Of a DNA stretch of 64,000 bases, positions 34,464 through 47,040 are shown piece by piece. This stretch comes from Episyrphus balteatus (lineage: Eukaryota; Arthropoda; Insecta; Diptera; Syrphidae). Each line of letters starts with the position of its first letter. The stretch's first letter is position 1. A program made the position numbers and the translations under genes. The notes under the pieces are model-generated. The model was not told the DNA's origin. It saw only the letters and a list, made by a program, of their open reading frames with translations, and ran no database searches. The stretch covers positions 3,596,001-3,660,000 of the forward strand of contig NC_079138.1 of NCBI RefSeq assembly GCF_945859705.1, read 5' to 3'.

Positions 34464-35030
34464 GTGATCCTCCTCTCTTCGTCAAAACAGCCTAATATGC
34501 TGGCTACAATCATAAAATGCATATCTGAAGGAAACAGTAAACCAAAAAAAAAAAAAATGGATAGTACACTTGTAAGTAACATAATTGAAATGCCGCCATC
34601 CGGGGGCGCCCGGGCTGACTTTGGAGCTACCGCTGAAGTTAGCAGCATGCAAGCCGGTAGTGGTGTTGCAGACTCGCAGGAAATGCACACCGGGATAACC
34701 CGAAAAAGCGCGGAACTGCGTACAAACAACACAGAAGTACAATCTAACTCTGTGGCAGCCCCAAGTGTTCCACAGGCTCCAATACCTGGGATCACAAGAT
34801 TGGGATACCCTAGACAGCGAATATCATGGTCGAGAGTCATGAATAGAGATATTATACGCTGCCATTGTAGAGCATTAAAATGCGAAAGTGGCAGCGTTGG
34901 GTATAGAAATAGGCAACATGCTTATTTCATACAAATGTATCCTGAACTTTCTCAAAAGCTGTCTGTTCAAAATGTGGCGGATCGAATCAGAGCGATCAAA
35001 GCCAATTTATTATATCTAGTAGGGGAATAA
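34464..35030 (+). CDS. 188-aa ORF following the leader, putative non-LTR ORF N-terminus
   Basis: The frame opens MILLSSSKQPNMLATIIKCI. Its first 30 codons correspond to sequence that also follows the leader at 35486 (LATxxKxIxEGN.KP), so the start of the element is conserved; the true start may be the internal Met at about residue 36, after the Lys-run. Residues about 120-185 contain ISWSRVMNRDIIRCHCRALK, a GYRNRQHAYF piece and VADRIRAI, which reminds me of the N-terminal segment of some non-LTR retrotransposon polyproteins (W..MN..I.RC...GYR.R). The frame ends at a TAA followed by a T-run (from 35031), so the element is 3'-truncated. Family name not assigned. Confidence 0.45.
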   Translation: MILLSSSKQPNMLATIIKCISEGNSKPKKKKMDSTLVSNIIEMPPSGGARADFGATAEVSSMQAGSGVADSQEMHTGITRKSAELRTNNTEVQSNSVAAPSVPQAPIPGITRLGYPRQRISWSRVMNRDIIRCHCRALKCESGSVGYRNRQHAYFIQMYPELSQKLSVQNVADRIRAIKANLLYLVGE

Positions 35031-35049
35031 TTTTTTTTTTTTTTCTGGC

Positions 35050-35480
35050 TAACTTTCGGAGGAATGCGTTATGATAGGAAGGTATTTATACCTCCAAATC
35101 CAATTGATTTCATCCTTATAATGGCTAAACCTCCAAAAATTCTCTCGACGGCCACCCCCCTTGGGACCATTGTTTGTCTCATTCAAAAGGGAATCCTGTT
35201 TAATAAGCGAGTTCTTTCTGTTCCTGAACTTAGTCTTAAAACTGCCACCATTTTCTACTGTACTTCTCTTGTTAAAGAGCATCTGCCCATATTTCTCTTC
35301 CCTAAAGAAGAATTGGGTGCGTTACAGATATCACGAGTCTTCGTTTTTGGCCTCTGACATTTGCCATCAGTCTTGATAAGTCCGCTGTGGTTCTGTTCCC
35401 TATAAACTTAACTTTTGCTCTTTATGACTTCAATATCGATGTGGATGTCGATTGTCATTTGAATTTTATAAGAATAATAA
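35050..35480 (+). repeat. 5'-region repeat of a non-LTR family, part 2
   Basis: Counterpart of 33600-34344, shorter and diverged. The arrangement part 1 - leader - ORF - part 2 - leader means two partial elements in the same orientation. Confidence 0.45.
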
Positions 35481-35485
35481 TAAAT

Positions 35486-35720
35486 ACCCCTTCGGGTAAG
35501 GGATTAGAATATTCCCGAGGTAAGGCATGCCTGTCGTAGGAGGCGACTAAAATCCAATTTGGATCAGAGAAATAAAAATAAAATTGGTCGGACGCACCAT
35601 TGATCCACTTCGTCCAAACTGCCTAGTATGTTGGCAACATATTTAAAATACATACCTGAAGGAAAACAGCAAACCAAAGCCCCTTCGTTCTTCCGTCCCT
35701 CTTTCTAAACAATATTTATA
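35486..35720 (+). mobile_element. Second leader and truncated non-LTR start
   Basis: CCTTCGGG (35489-35496) with CCCGAGG (35514-35520), GCATGCCTGTCGTAGGAGGC, then the track 'cctagtatgttggcaacata' matching 34489-34508. It breaks off at about 35720. Confidence 0.5.
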
Positions 35721-37062
35721 AGACCCGGTGCACAAATGCGTTTTTTTTTTTTACGCCATTTGATGCAATGGCCTCAAAAAAAAAAACATGTGTGTACCGC
35801 GGCCTAAAATATTAATCTCTTTATCGCTGTTCATTTAAAGCAAATTATCAAAAAATCATTTACCCATCTAAAATCTGTTTACAATGCGTTTTTGTTGCAA
35901 TTATTTATTCACACAAAACTAAAACAAAATAAATAAATATATAATTAAAAATAAAAATATAATTAAAAATTAAAAGTGTATCTGGTGACTTTTTCACTTC
36001 GTTTTTAACTGTATAATTTTTTTTGCAGTTTTTTTTTTATTTATAATTAATTAAAAAAAATAATAAATAATGATGGTGGAAATAATAATAAAAAACTATA
36101 ATAATATGAAAAAAAAAGGCATAAAAAACTGTTGGGAAACATTTTTTTGCAAATTAATATTAAAAATAAAAACAAGATTTTATTGCAAATAAAATATGTT
36201 TGCATTAAAAAAAAAAAAAAAAAACATTTATACTAATTGCACTCCGATTTAAAAATATTTGATGCTACATACGATTTTGGCTGATTAACCTTACTTTAGC
36301 TATTTCAACTATAATATTGAAGCTACTGTTAGGCCAATGTAACGGTTAACCGTCACCACAAGTCAAGCCATATTTGTAAGCTTTGTAAGCTAATATCAAT
36401 ACAGACTTAAACCGCCACATAGCTAGTGTTCATTAATCGTAAGAACTTAATGTATTTGTGTAGTACTCAATCTAACACTTGACTAGTGTGAACAGCCAAA
36501 TATCGTCATACGTCACAGCGTTACGTTTCAACAATTTATTTTATAAAATCTTACCTTCAATCACTAAATTGTGTTCATTAATCTTAAGAACTAGATGTTT
36601 CTAAGCAATAATATCTTAGACTTAGTAATACGCTTTAAAGTTCGATTAAAGACAGCATAATGATAATAGGAGTTGTTGAAACTAGTAGCAAACAAATAAA
36701 ATGTATTAATACATAAAGTGTAACACACTGATGTGTTCCATTGGAATTGACATTTGGCATCTTGAAATGTTGAAACTAGTAGCACACAAATAAAATATTA
36801 AAAAAAAAAAAAATATTACTCATACGCTACAGTGTACCATTTCAATAAGATTTGCCACTAACGGACGTTACCATTGAAAGAAACCAAAAAAAAAACTAGC
36901 ATTAAATCATATTGAAACTTGATTCCAATTAACCTTATGGTTTTGGTAGCAAGACATTTGATCACACATCGATTTAAATCGATGGGAGCACGGTTTCTAG
37001 ACTATAAGCCATATCAAGCATAAAAAAAATAACAACGTTTTTGAGAATAATAAAAATGTGTG
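35721..37062. other. AT-rich, no gene seen
   Basis: Short direct repeats only ('gtgttcattaatc(g/t)taagaact' at 36427 and 36571; 'gttgaaactagtagca(a/c)acaaataaaat' at 36674 and 36769). Confidence 0.55.
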
Positions 37063-37187
37063 AAAAAATAACGTCAGGGAATACTTTACTTCTTCCAATA
37101 ATAAATAATAATAATAATAAATTAATCATAATAAAACTAAAAATTAGTTAAATATACAAGAAGTAAAACTATCCCTGCGTTATTTTT
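37063..37187. repeat. 125-bp inverted repeat
   Basis: Arms 37063-37094 and 37158-37187 (ATAACGTCAGGGAATACTTT against its complement) enclose AATAATAAT-rich DNA. May be a small MITE; no clear target-site duplication. Confidence 0.7.
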
Positions 37188-37889
37188 GAAGGGAGTAATT
37201 TTTTTTTCCTATACTAATAATCATTAAAATATTATATGAATATTCAAACTCAAATAACAATTATAAATAATCATTAAAAACAAGCAAATTATAATCATAT
37301 CAGAAATATTAAATATTAAACAAGTATTATTATTCCAATATAAAATATATAATAATCATCAAAATTAACATATATATTAAATATTATATGAATATTATAC
37401 TCAAATAAAAATATTAATAATCATTAAAATTAAAATGAATAAAAAGTTTTACAACTTAGCCATGTTTATAAAAACTTCATCAAAAAAGTATAATAAAATA
37501 TAAAATATTATATAAATGTTGTAATTTCAATTAAAAAAAAATTAATAATCATTAAAATAAAGAAAAAAAAAACTACAGTCTAAATGAAATAATGTCGCAC
37601 ATTGTTTCTAATGCGAAATTATTTCATTTGGGCTATATGGGGCTCATTTCAAAAATACAAAATATTATATTAGTGTCATAACTTTAATAAAAAAAAATAA
37701 TATTAATCTTTGAAAATTAAGAAAATTAAAAAAATAATAAAATTATCTTACAAACAAACGTATCAATAATCCTTAACATTACCAAAAATAAAACATTATA
37801 AAATTACTGTAATTTAGTCTTCAATAAAAAATATATATAATCATTAAAATTAAAATATTTAAAATATTATATGAATGTTGTACCTCTGT

Positions 37890-37890
<1 letters not shown>
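37188..37890. repeat. Degenerate AT-rich tandem repeat with hairpin
   Basis: The word 'aataatcattaaaa' recurs about every 60-130 bp together with 'aatattatatgaat'. Inside, AAATGAAATAATGTCGCA (37582-37599) faces its inverted copy at 37612-37629, forming an 18-bp imperfect hairpin. Ends at a run of about 34 A. Confidence 0.6.
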
Positions 37891-37925
<35 letters not shown>

Positions 37926-38036
37926 TGCATTTTAATATTTTATTAATTTTAGCAGATTACTTACATTCCGTGTACTCATACGGATATCAACACGCATGGA
38001 GACAGGTTATATTACTTTAAATCCGTTAACGAAATA

Positions 38037-38070
<34 letters not shown>

Positions 38071-39495
38071 ATTTTTTTTTTTTAATTTATTTATTTATTT
38101 ATTTAATTATTTTTTTGTTCTAAAAAAAAATTCTGTTAACCATTGTGAAGAATGTCCGAAAATTATATCGACAAAATACTTCATTCTACTTTGAATTGCT
38201 GACAATCAATTCTGATTTAAAAGTGAGCTTCGGTTTTTTGGATATCTTTGTAACTTTTTGATGTGTGACAAAATAAAAAACTGCTATTTTCTGACATTTT
38301 TCGATGATTATTCTGGAATAATAATAATTTTTCGAGAACCACTATTATGATTTATTGAAATTCATTTATTTTACTAAGTTTGTTCTTCTTACTTACTAAT
38401 TAAATAAAAAAAAAACACATTTAAGAATAATTACTAATTTGTTTTTTTTTTTTTATTTTCTTATTTTTTTTTTTTTAGATCCAACCTAACCATCAAGGAT
38501 AGCAGCCACAAAGATCTAAATCCAAAAGGATGATTATTTTAACATTTAAAAAAATGACATATATGTGTTAAAAAAAAAAAAAAACTTACAAAAATGTGGA
38601 GTATTTTTGCTATCCACACCAAAAAAAAAAAAAGTAAACATTGTGAAAAAATGTTTTAACTTAAATCTTCAAAAAAAATCTTGATGTTTAATAATGATGT
38701 TTTGATGATGATTGATGAACTTAAATCTTCCAAAAAAAATCTTGATGTTTAATTAAAAAAAAAAAATAAAGTTAATTAAATGTAAATTGTGAGTTTTGTT
38801 TCTTTAATGTTTTAAGAAAAAGATTTTATTTTTACGAAAAGGATATCACTCAAAATGAAAATAAAGGATTTTACCTCTTTGAGTGAGTATATTTTTTGTG
38901 TTTTCTTTAAATTTTCAATATTCTCCAAATTTATTTTAATATTTTAACTTACTTTTTATTGATATTATCTTTAATGCAGAAAAATAATACGTATACGCCA
39001 CAGTGAACTAAATTTCTATCGATTTAAAACTATCGTAATGTATCAAATTAAAGCAAATATAACAATTAACGTATTCAAATATCATTTCTTAATAATATTC
39101 CAAAAATATGTAAGAAGGCTAATAACAACAAGACATCGTAAAAAAGAGCAAAATATAACAGATGTTTTTTTTTAAATACGGGCTATATCATATTGACTTT
39201 TTCAAAAGTCCTAACATTTACTAAAAATTTTATATCATCGAACTTAAAACGTTCTCCATACAATCTTTCATATCGAAGAAGATCGATGTCGATAAAATAG
39301 AGTTTTTTTTTTCTTTGTCCACATGGAATTCTTCGGGATTTTTTGGTAATTCTTTTAAACTATTTTAACACAAAACTATGAAAATTTTCCAAGAGTCCGA
39401 ATTTGAAATTCCAATTAATTAACTAAATATTTAACATCGTTCAAGATAAACGTTATGAAGGCATGCAGATGCAGAGAGAATGCGCCGATACGTAT
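37891..39495. other. AT-rich with poly-A runs, no gene seen
   Basis: Runs of A near 37889-37920 and 38039-38070; a direct repeat of 'aacttaaatcttc(c)aaaaa' at 38659 and 38718. No coding feature. Confidence 0.55.
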
Positions 39496-39503
39496 CCTAG
39501 CAG

Positions 39504-42500
39504 CAGAGGCGGATTTAAAAGAAGGCTGAGTAGGCTTCAGCCTAGGGCGGCAGATTTTGGGGGCGGCAAGTATGGGACCGATTTTTTTTACCTTTTGTTA
39601 AAAAAGATTCATCCATGATGGCTTTCAGATGTCTTACAGATAGAAGATAGAAGACTTTCCTCTCTCGCTTGTTATTGCACATTCAGAGAGCAGCAAACTT
39701 CTAGAGTAAAACAGCTAGTTCGCCGCCCCTCGGAGAGAGAAAGTACGATTTGATAAAAGCTCTCATGGAAACAATAAGCGGAATCTTTTTTGACATGGTT
39801 GCATTGAAATGCTAATATTTTGAGACATACGCACTTTTCATATAAAAGTAAAATTAAAAATTTGGTGAATAAGGCCGTGTGCGAACTGGGTTAAAATTTT
39901 GGTTAAATTTCTAGCATGGTAAAATTTTGACGTTTGGTTAAAAAAGGGATCAATTTTATTTTTTTTGCTGTGCTAATTGGGTTAAAATGGGTTAAATGGG
40001 ACTTTTTTTGGCACTATTTTGATTAAAATTAACTCAAGATAAAACACCATAAAAAGTGTTTTTTCTTATGTACATTATTTTTTTTTTTTTGCAAGAAATT
40101 CTTAATTTAAAACATTTTTTTTATTTTTAGCGATAATTTCCAGCTCCATTACGATAAAAAAATACCACTGTGACAGTTTTTCATTCAGTCTTCAAACCTT
40201 AATTCATAGTTCACAGCTTTTAACAAAATAGAAGTACAAAAAAAAAAAAAAAAACATAATCAATTCGTACATTTTAAATTTTTTTAAAACGAAATAATAA
40301 ATTAAATAATAATATGGGTTCCCAGATGTTCTTGGTTGTTTTTTTTTTTTTTTTTTTTTTTTTGTGGGCAGTCAATTACACTTTCAAAAGTAAAAAATTT
40401 CAAATGTGTCTGCCACATTTCTAGTGTCTGCCATATGGTATAACTCGATTTCTGGCAAAACTACAAGTTGTAGGTAATAAAAAGATCTACAACCTTTGTA
40501 TAAACAATGTTTTCACATAACCTCAAAATTTATGTGAACAATTAAAAAAAACCGAGTTTTTGGTTTTTTATTTTTATCTTTTTCAAAAAAAAAAGTTTTT
40601 TTTTTCTACGAAATTTGGGGACATCTTACTTTGTTATCTCCCAAATACACTGTAATTTATCTGTTTTAAAATATTTATTTTTTTCACCTTATTTTGACTT
40701 AATATCAAAAAAAAACACCTTAATTTTCAATCGAAAATTCACATGTCAAAATATCAGCTTTTTTCAAAAAGTCGAGATATACCATTTTTTTCCAATTAAG
40801 GGGGGAAATCCCTCTGGACGACAGCTTTTTCAATAATTTTTTTTGGAAAACTGAAAGCATTTGTTGAAATTTGGGAAAGTATGTGATATTATTGACATAA
40901 TGAAGTATTGATACAATTTTTTTGAAGTACAAAAAAAAAACTAAATGGCGGCTCTACAGCTCTTTAAAGTTGACGCCTCGAGTTTGCGCCTTGCAATGCC
41001 CAGGTCCAGAAAATTATTTATAATCAAAAAAGAAATTTTTTTTTTCCAGTAAAATATATTTATAGGCATTGCATGAACCTAAATTTGTTAAAAAAAAGTG
41101 TAAAATAAAAATTAGATACCAAAAAAAAAACGAAAAAACACATGTTTTTTATAAACAAATTGTTAAAAAACTATTTAGTGTAAAAAATTTATTGAACTTT
41201 TAGGTTCATGCAAATGCAATGGCCAATATATTGAAGAGTAGTTTGCAATTTTTTTTCAAGTCGATAGCTTAATTAGTTTTTGAGTTACGTTGCACGGCGG
41301 GGAAAAAAACGCGTTTTGAGGATAGCGTTTAAAGTTATCGTTTTCGTACTGTAGTAGGTCCGGTGGGCATGGGTTTCGGGACTATCTAGGGGCTTTTGAG
41401 GCTTAGACCACTGAAAATAGTTACTTCGGTTGATAAATGAATTTATAAGGCAAAAAAAATAATGGAAAAATAAAAATTTCTAGAGAGATTTCCCCCCTTA
41501 AAAAATCAACCCACCCACTTCCCGAACTCGGCTCACACGTAAATAGTATAAATTACCCTCTCATAGATGATTCACCTAAAAATAATTACACTGGTCAACA
41601 AGGTTTTTGTTACAGACACCAAGATATACTTTTCTATAGGTTTTTTGGGTGCTGAGCTCGAATCCGAAGTCAAAAAAATTCTATCACATCACGTTTTTGA
41701 GATAATACCGTTAAAAAATCGAAAATGCCGCTTTTTACCAGTTTTCGAGATTATTTCTTAGCTTTTGGTTATTTGTTTTAAATAAATTTGTAACGGTTTC
41801 TAATAGAACTAAATCTTGTCTTTCTAAATCCGTTTAAATCTTTTAAAAATCTCTTATCTTCTTTGAGAAATCTGAAATTGAAATCAACGTGTTTGGTATA
41901 TCTCATATTTATTTGCTTTTAATAGTAAATCTCGAAATGTTCTTTGCCAATCGCTTTAAAATTTTGACACAACGTTTCATTTATATTCCAGTAAGTTCTT
42001 ATCTTGTTTTTAACAAGAAAAAAAATTATATTTTTCTCACTAGTAATTATTTAGTATAAGTATCTGACACGGTCACGCTTTGATGTATCTCACTGCGATT
42101 CACCACCTTCGCAAATATAAAAACTTGCAAGATTCTAAATGGAACGTTGTGTCAAAATTTGAAAGCGATTGGCAAAGAACTTTTCGAGATTCGCTATTAA
42201 AAGTAAATAAACATGAGATATACCAAACACGTTGATTTCAATTTCAGATTTCTCAAAGAAGATAAGAGAATTTTAAAAGATTTAAACGGATTTAGAAAGA
42301 CAAGATTTAATTCTATTAGAAACCGTTACAAATTTATTTAAAACAAATAACCAAAAGCTAAGAAATAATCTCGAAAACTGGTAAAAAGCGGCATTTTCGA
42401 TTTTTTAACGGGATTATCTCAAAAACGTGATGTGATAGAATTTTTTTGACTTCGGATTTGAGCTCAGCACACCAAAATCCTATAGAAAAGTATACCTTGG

Positions 42501-42855
42501 TTTCTGTAACAAAAAAAAAGTTTAATTTTGTTGACCAGTGTTATTGTTTGTGCAATTTCAACGAAATTGTTGCATTGATTAGTAATCATTTTTATCAAAA
42601 TAAACAAAACCGACTTACATGGTTCAAAACTGGGTTTTATGGTTTTTCTCATAAATTCTATGGCCATAACTGGACGAAATTGAAATAGGATTACACTGCA
42701 AACACCAGCTTTATAATACAAAAAGAAATATCAAAATTTGTTCTCTTAGTCCAAAGTAGGAGCATGAAAAGAAAGGTAGGATATAACAGTTGTAGGTGCA
42801 AGGGCGGCAAAAAATTATGCAGCCTATTCTATGAAAATTCGTAAATCCGCCTCTG
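39504..42855. mobile_element. hAT-like non-autonomous element, 3352 bp
   Basis: Left end CAGAGGCGGATTTA (39504) and right end TAAATCCGCCTCTG (to 42855) are perfect inverted 14-mers, flanked by an exact 8-bp duplication CCTAGCAG (39496-39503; 42856-42863). An 8-bp TSD with CAGNGGCGGAT ends is the pattern of the hAT superfamily. Both subterminal regions also contain a 'GGGCGGCA' word in the same orientation (39544 and 42803). I find no transposase inside. The body carries a single end of the 10833-type MITE (39873), low-complexity DNA, and a complete inserted long-TIR element. Confidence 0.88.
41589..42540. mobile_element. Long-TIR element, CACTG ends, TTA target duplication
   Basis: About 400-bp inverted arms (41589 onward against 42127-42540) begin CACTGGTCAACA and end TGTTGACCAGTG, flanked by TTA on both sides (41586-41588; 42541-42543). 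The arms include TTGGTGTTTGGTATATC-type and 'cgaaaactggtaaaaagcgg' tracks, and no ORF survives. CACTG termini with a 3-bp duplication suggest the CACTA/CMC group of DNA transposons; superfamily is inference. It lies inside the hAT-like element. Confidence 0.85.
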
Positions 42856-42863
42856 CCTAGCAG

Positions 42864-44519
42864 TTTGGTAAAAGTATACACACAATCAATATTATGTTGC
42901 AGCACATTTTTTGTAATATTGTTCAATCAGTTTTTATAAACTTTACACAGATTTTGTGTTTAATGTTTAGAAATCATTGTGGCTTTCTATTTAGAATTTT
43001 TCTATGAAATTTCACTAAAAAAAAACACTAGTGTTGAAATTAAAAAAAAAAAAATAAATATGATTGAAAATGCTGCCAACTCCATATTCACTACCAAACA
43101 AAACTCGATTGAAAAGAGATATGAGGTCAAAAGTGTGTGTGTGTTTTTTTTTTTCTAAATAATTTTTACCTAATTACATTTATTATATTTTTATTTTCCA
43201 AAATAAAAACAAAAAAAAAAAAAATATATATAGAAAAAAAAAATCGCACTCGAAAACATCAAATTTTCAGTCAGTGTATATTTTCATTTTTCAACTCAAC
43301 AACCCGAAATAAATAATAAAATTAAAATTTCAATTCAGACTCTAGGTCGCTGAGAGTATATTTTAAAAGCACTGTCTATGCATTCAATATCATCTTTGAC
43401 GTCATCTTGAGAGATAAACAACCCAAAACCAAAAAAAAAAAAAAAATCCAAAAATAAAATTTCAGTCGAAAATCATTCACCAATGCCACAACAAGAGAAG
43501 AGAAGAAAGAAGCAAGGAAAAAAAAATTGTATTTCAAGAACTTACAAAGTCATTTCGTCTTTATTTTTGTAATATCGTGCAAATTTAATTTAGTTGTTTT
43601 TTTTTATCACAGTTTTAAAGTGGGTTCACACTTTCTCAAAAACTATAGAAAAATAACATGAGAAGATACAATTTGAAACCTCATCTCACAAGATAAGATA
43701 GATAGTTCAATAAGATGACTTTTGTTTGACAATACAGTAGTATGGTGAAACAATTAGTTTTTTTGAGTTTTTCTATATTTTCGGTCTGTCTGAATGTTAC
43801 CCTGTTAGTTTGTATTACTTCTATGAAAATAATTTGCAAATTTATACGAAACCTTCTCATGAGACAATCAATTGAAATATTTAGCCAAATTGCGGTTATC
43901 AGCTATCAATAGGGCCCCTTGCACTATTTACCTTGCCTCCCGATTAACTCTCCTTTCCGTTTGGAATATACAACTCAAAACTAAATTTTTATTCGAATAA
44001 TTCATTTTTTTTTTTTAATTAGACAGTGGGAATTTTTGAATCAAACAAACATATCATTCTTCATAAGACAACTCATAGTAGGACAACTCATCATGGGCCA
44101 GTAAAGTTCAACTTAGTTGATGACTTGTCCGTGATGATTTGTCCTTTCCCAAATTCCTGGAATTTCATAAATTTAATATTTTTTCGAGCAAATTCATACG
44201 ACGCTCTCGAATAGTTTATTCATTTTAAAATACAAGAAACCACCCACCAAAAAATTCAAAGATAGAATTATTGAAAATTTTGCGGGCGGAATACACCGCA
44301 CCAACTGAAATTTTATTTCTTTTTGTTAAAGAGAGAAAAAGAAGAAAAAATATCTACATAAATTCGGAAATAATATTAAAAAAAAAAAAAAAAAAAAAAG
44401 AAAATTAACACACAACGAAAAGAAGAAAATCCAACAAAAAAGTATATTTTCTTTGAGCTTAAACATCAAGCGATACAAGTAGAATTTAGAAAAAAAAAAA
44501 CAAAAATAAGGAAAAAAGA
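42864..44519. other. AT-rich, no gene seen
   Basis: Contains poly-A and short GT runs only; no supported coding or RNA gene. Confidence 0.5.
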
Positions 44520-44592
44520 TGACGTTTAACGAAATTTCCAAACCGGAAACAACCGTCATTATCTCCACGGCCCCGTTAACGACGCCAACCGT

Positions 44593-44626
<34 letters not shown>

Positions 44627-45000
44627 TAGTTGCCTTAGCTGATGGCGATCGCAACCGAAAATTGAAAAGAAAAATCGTTGCCGCTACCACCACCACCGCT
44701 GGCGCTCACCGCTCTGGTTGCCGCCTATATAGCGTTTCTCGTGCTATCATCGTTTTGTCATTATCGAGCAAAACAGACGTAATTTATCCAAAAATTTTCA
44801 ATTTCTATGCTTCCACACGCGTTGTATCTCTATCGACGAAAGACGACGACGACGCTAAACCGACCGCGACGCGACACGGCAAGCCTGCAAAAAATCAATT
44901 TTTTTTTTTTTTTTTAAGAAATATTCTAATTTCCGATTATTTGCTCGACGTGTTATCATATTTGTTCTTCTTTATTTTCGTTTTTGAGCTTAGCCGGTAG
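44520..45000. other. GC-rich island with (CGT)n and a TATA-like word
   Basis: This is the only CpG-rich stretch not explained by a repeat. It has a (CGT)n run of about 11 units (44594-44626), ACC/CAC triplets (44686-44698), CCTATATAGCG at 44726-44736 and many CG dinucleotides to 44880. A plus frame of 112 codons starts at 44662 (MKRKIVAATTTTAGAHRS) and a minus frame covers 44326-44568; neither resembles a known protein. It could be a promoter with 5' UTR of a host gene lying outside the window, on either strand. Confidence 0.3.
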
Positions 45001-45194
45001 TTCTGTCTTTAAGGTTTTAAAACAAGAAAAAAAAAAAAAAATTACCGCAACAAATGTGACCATAATCTAAAAAAAAAAAAAAAAAAATCGAGTAAATGAA
45101 AAAACGCGCGATTGTATGTTGACAGCTTTGTTTTGCTTGATATTTCTTTTTTAATTTTCCAAGACAAAAAAAAAAAAAAAATAAGAAAACATTT

Positions 45195-45233
<39 letters not shown>

Positions 45234-45735
45234 TCGAAGCCACTTGTGGTCTTAATTGCCTAGTGAATGCAATCAAATACACATAAGGTAGGTGTGAACG
45301 ATAAATTTTGACTAATTCCGTTCCGGCAAAATAAAAAAAAAAATCCAATTTCAATGTCAAATGAAATGTTAAATTTAAAACAGATTTTTTGACAAAATGA
45401 ATTTTACAATTTATTTCCTTAATTCTGTGCAAAAAAAAAAACCTTGAAGACAAAAATTTAATTTTTATTTATTTATTTATTTATTTTCACATGAAAACGC
45501 CAAACAAAAAACAACAAACTGTTTGGCTATTTTCTTGTTCAATAAATGACATTGACCCTCTGTATAGTAATAGAGATAGAAAGAGAGAGAGAGAGAGTGA
45601 TACATTTTTATTTTTATTTTATTTATCTTTAAGATTAAAAAAAAAAAAACTAAACGGCACTTAGTTAGCCAGTTCATTTAGGATTTTGATTGTTTTTTTT
45701 TTTTTTGTATGTTCTTAAGTTTCAATTTTTTAAAA
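45001..45735. other. AT-rich, no gene seen
   Basis: Poly-A runs, an (AG)n run near 45578-45597 and a (TTTA)n run near 45464-45485. Confidence 0.55.
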
Positions 45736-45985
45736 CTGCAGTCAATTGACAAAAAAAATATTGCAGTTTTAATATTTTAAAGCAGTTTTTATATTTATCA
45801 ACTGCAGTAATTTTGTAAAATAAGTTTAAAAGTTTTAAAAACTACAGCTTTCTTGGCACTTTAGTCAATTGACAAAAAAATATATAGTTTTTACTTACTT
45901 TAACTGTTATACTGCAGCTAAGAAATAGTGTTCTAAAACAGTTAATTTATTTATCAACTGCAGTAATTTTTAATTTTGTTGATTA
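45736..45985. repeat. Degenerate tandem duplication, about 140-155 bp units
   Basis: 'cagtcaattgacaaaaaaa' at 45740 recurs (as tagtcaattgac...) at 45873, and 'tttatcaactgcagtaattt' at 45796 recurs at 45952. CTGCAG words recur through both units. Confidence 0.65.
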
Positions 45986-46733
45986 GCTAAAATTTTGTTT
46001 AAATTATGTTTAGCCTTTTTACCAAACTTCTTTGGCCAGCTCATTCTTCGTTGTTCATTATTGTCTTGCAATTGTCAACTATCAATTGATTCTTGATAAA
46101 TTCTATAAAATTTCTTATTTTAAAACTTATTTATTGGAAAAATTGTCAAATTTTTCGCATCATTGTTATAAGATTTAAATTTAAATTTTATCAAATATCA
46201 AATATCAATTTATTAGTAAAGTAAGGTAAATGAAGTCATTTACTACCTCGATGTTTAAAGCTGTTCTTGCTGACGTTTTGCCCAATGCTCTTGGGTGTCC
46301 TTTTTAACAATACAATACCTTCTTGGTTATGCTATCATCATTGGCAGTTAAACCCATTTCTTTTCGACTTTCCAATCTTCACTTCTAGGTTTATAACCTT
46401 GATAGCATTCTTTAGGACTTTTTGGAATATAAAATAAGTCACTAGGCCTTGTCCCTTAATGGCTTCATGGAGTCTTTGGAGTTGTCAGTCTGGACAAAAA
46501 TTGAATTTTTTTTTATAGTTATCAGTCTTGTCAATGATGAACTTTGGATGATATAAAAATAATAAGTTCCTTAATATTGTTAACTGTTTTTCATATCTAG
46601 AAACCAATATTTACAGTAACCACCCACACAAATACAAACATTTTAAGTTGCCACAGCAACCAATCAGCAAACTCAACGTCTTTCATTGGCATAGCAATAT
46701 TGTTGCATTGTAGATGCTTGTTGGAGAACAGGG
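45986..46733. other. AT-rich, no gene seen
   Basis: No feature supported up to the left end of the nested hAT-like element. Confidence 0.5.
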
Positions 46734-47040
46734 CAGGCTCGTAGCCAGTGTTGAATTTAAGGTAGGGCAACGGTCTTATCAGGTACGGCATTGGTAATCG
46801 TTTAAATTTTTTTTTCTCAGTAAAAATTGACAACGCTAGGACCTTTACAATTGCTGAACGAAAATCGAAAAAATTAGGGGTATTCACATTGCAAAATTTT
46901 ATTTTTCTACTACTACAAATTTTGCACATTTTGTACTTAGGTTAGATTAGGTTATATGGGCTGACAGTTGATTTTGTTACCGTTGCACTTAGATCAAGGT
47001 AGGTCCCTTGTGATACCCTGAAGTATTGTAGCTTCATGAA

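Noticed and set aside
37063..37890. CRISPR-like array
   Set aside because: Repeats are AT-rich, irregularly spaced and degenerate, in eukaryotic DNA.
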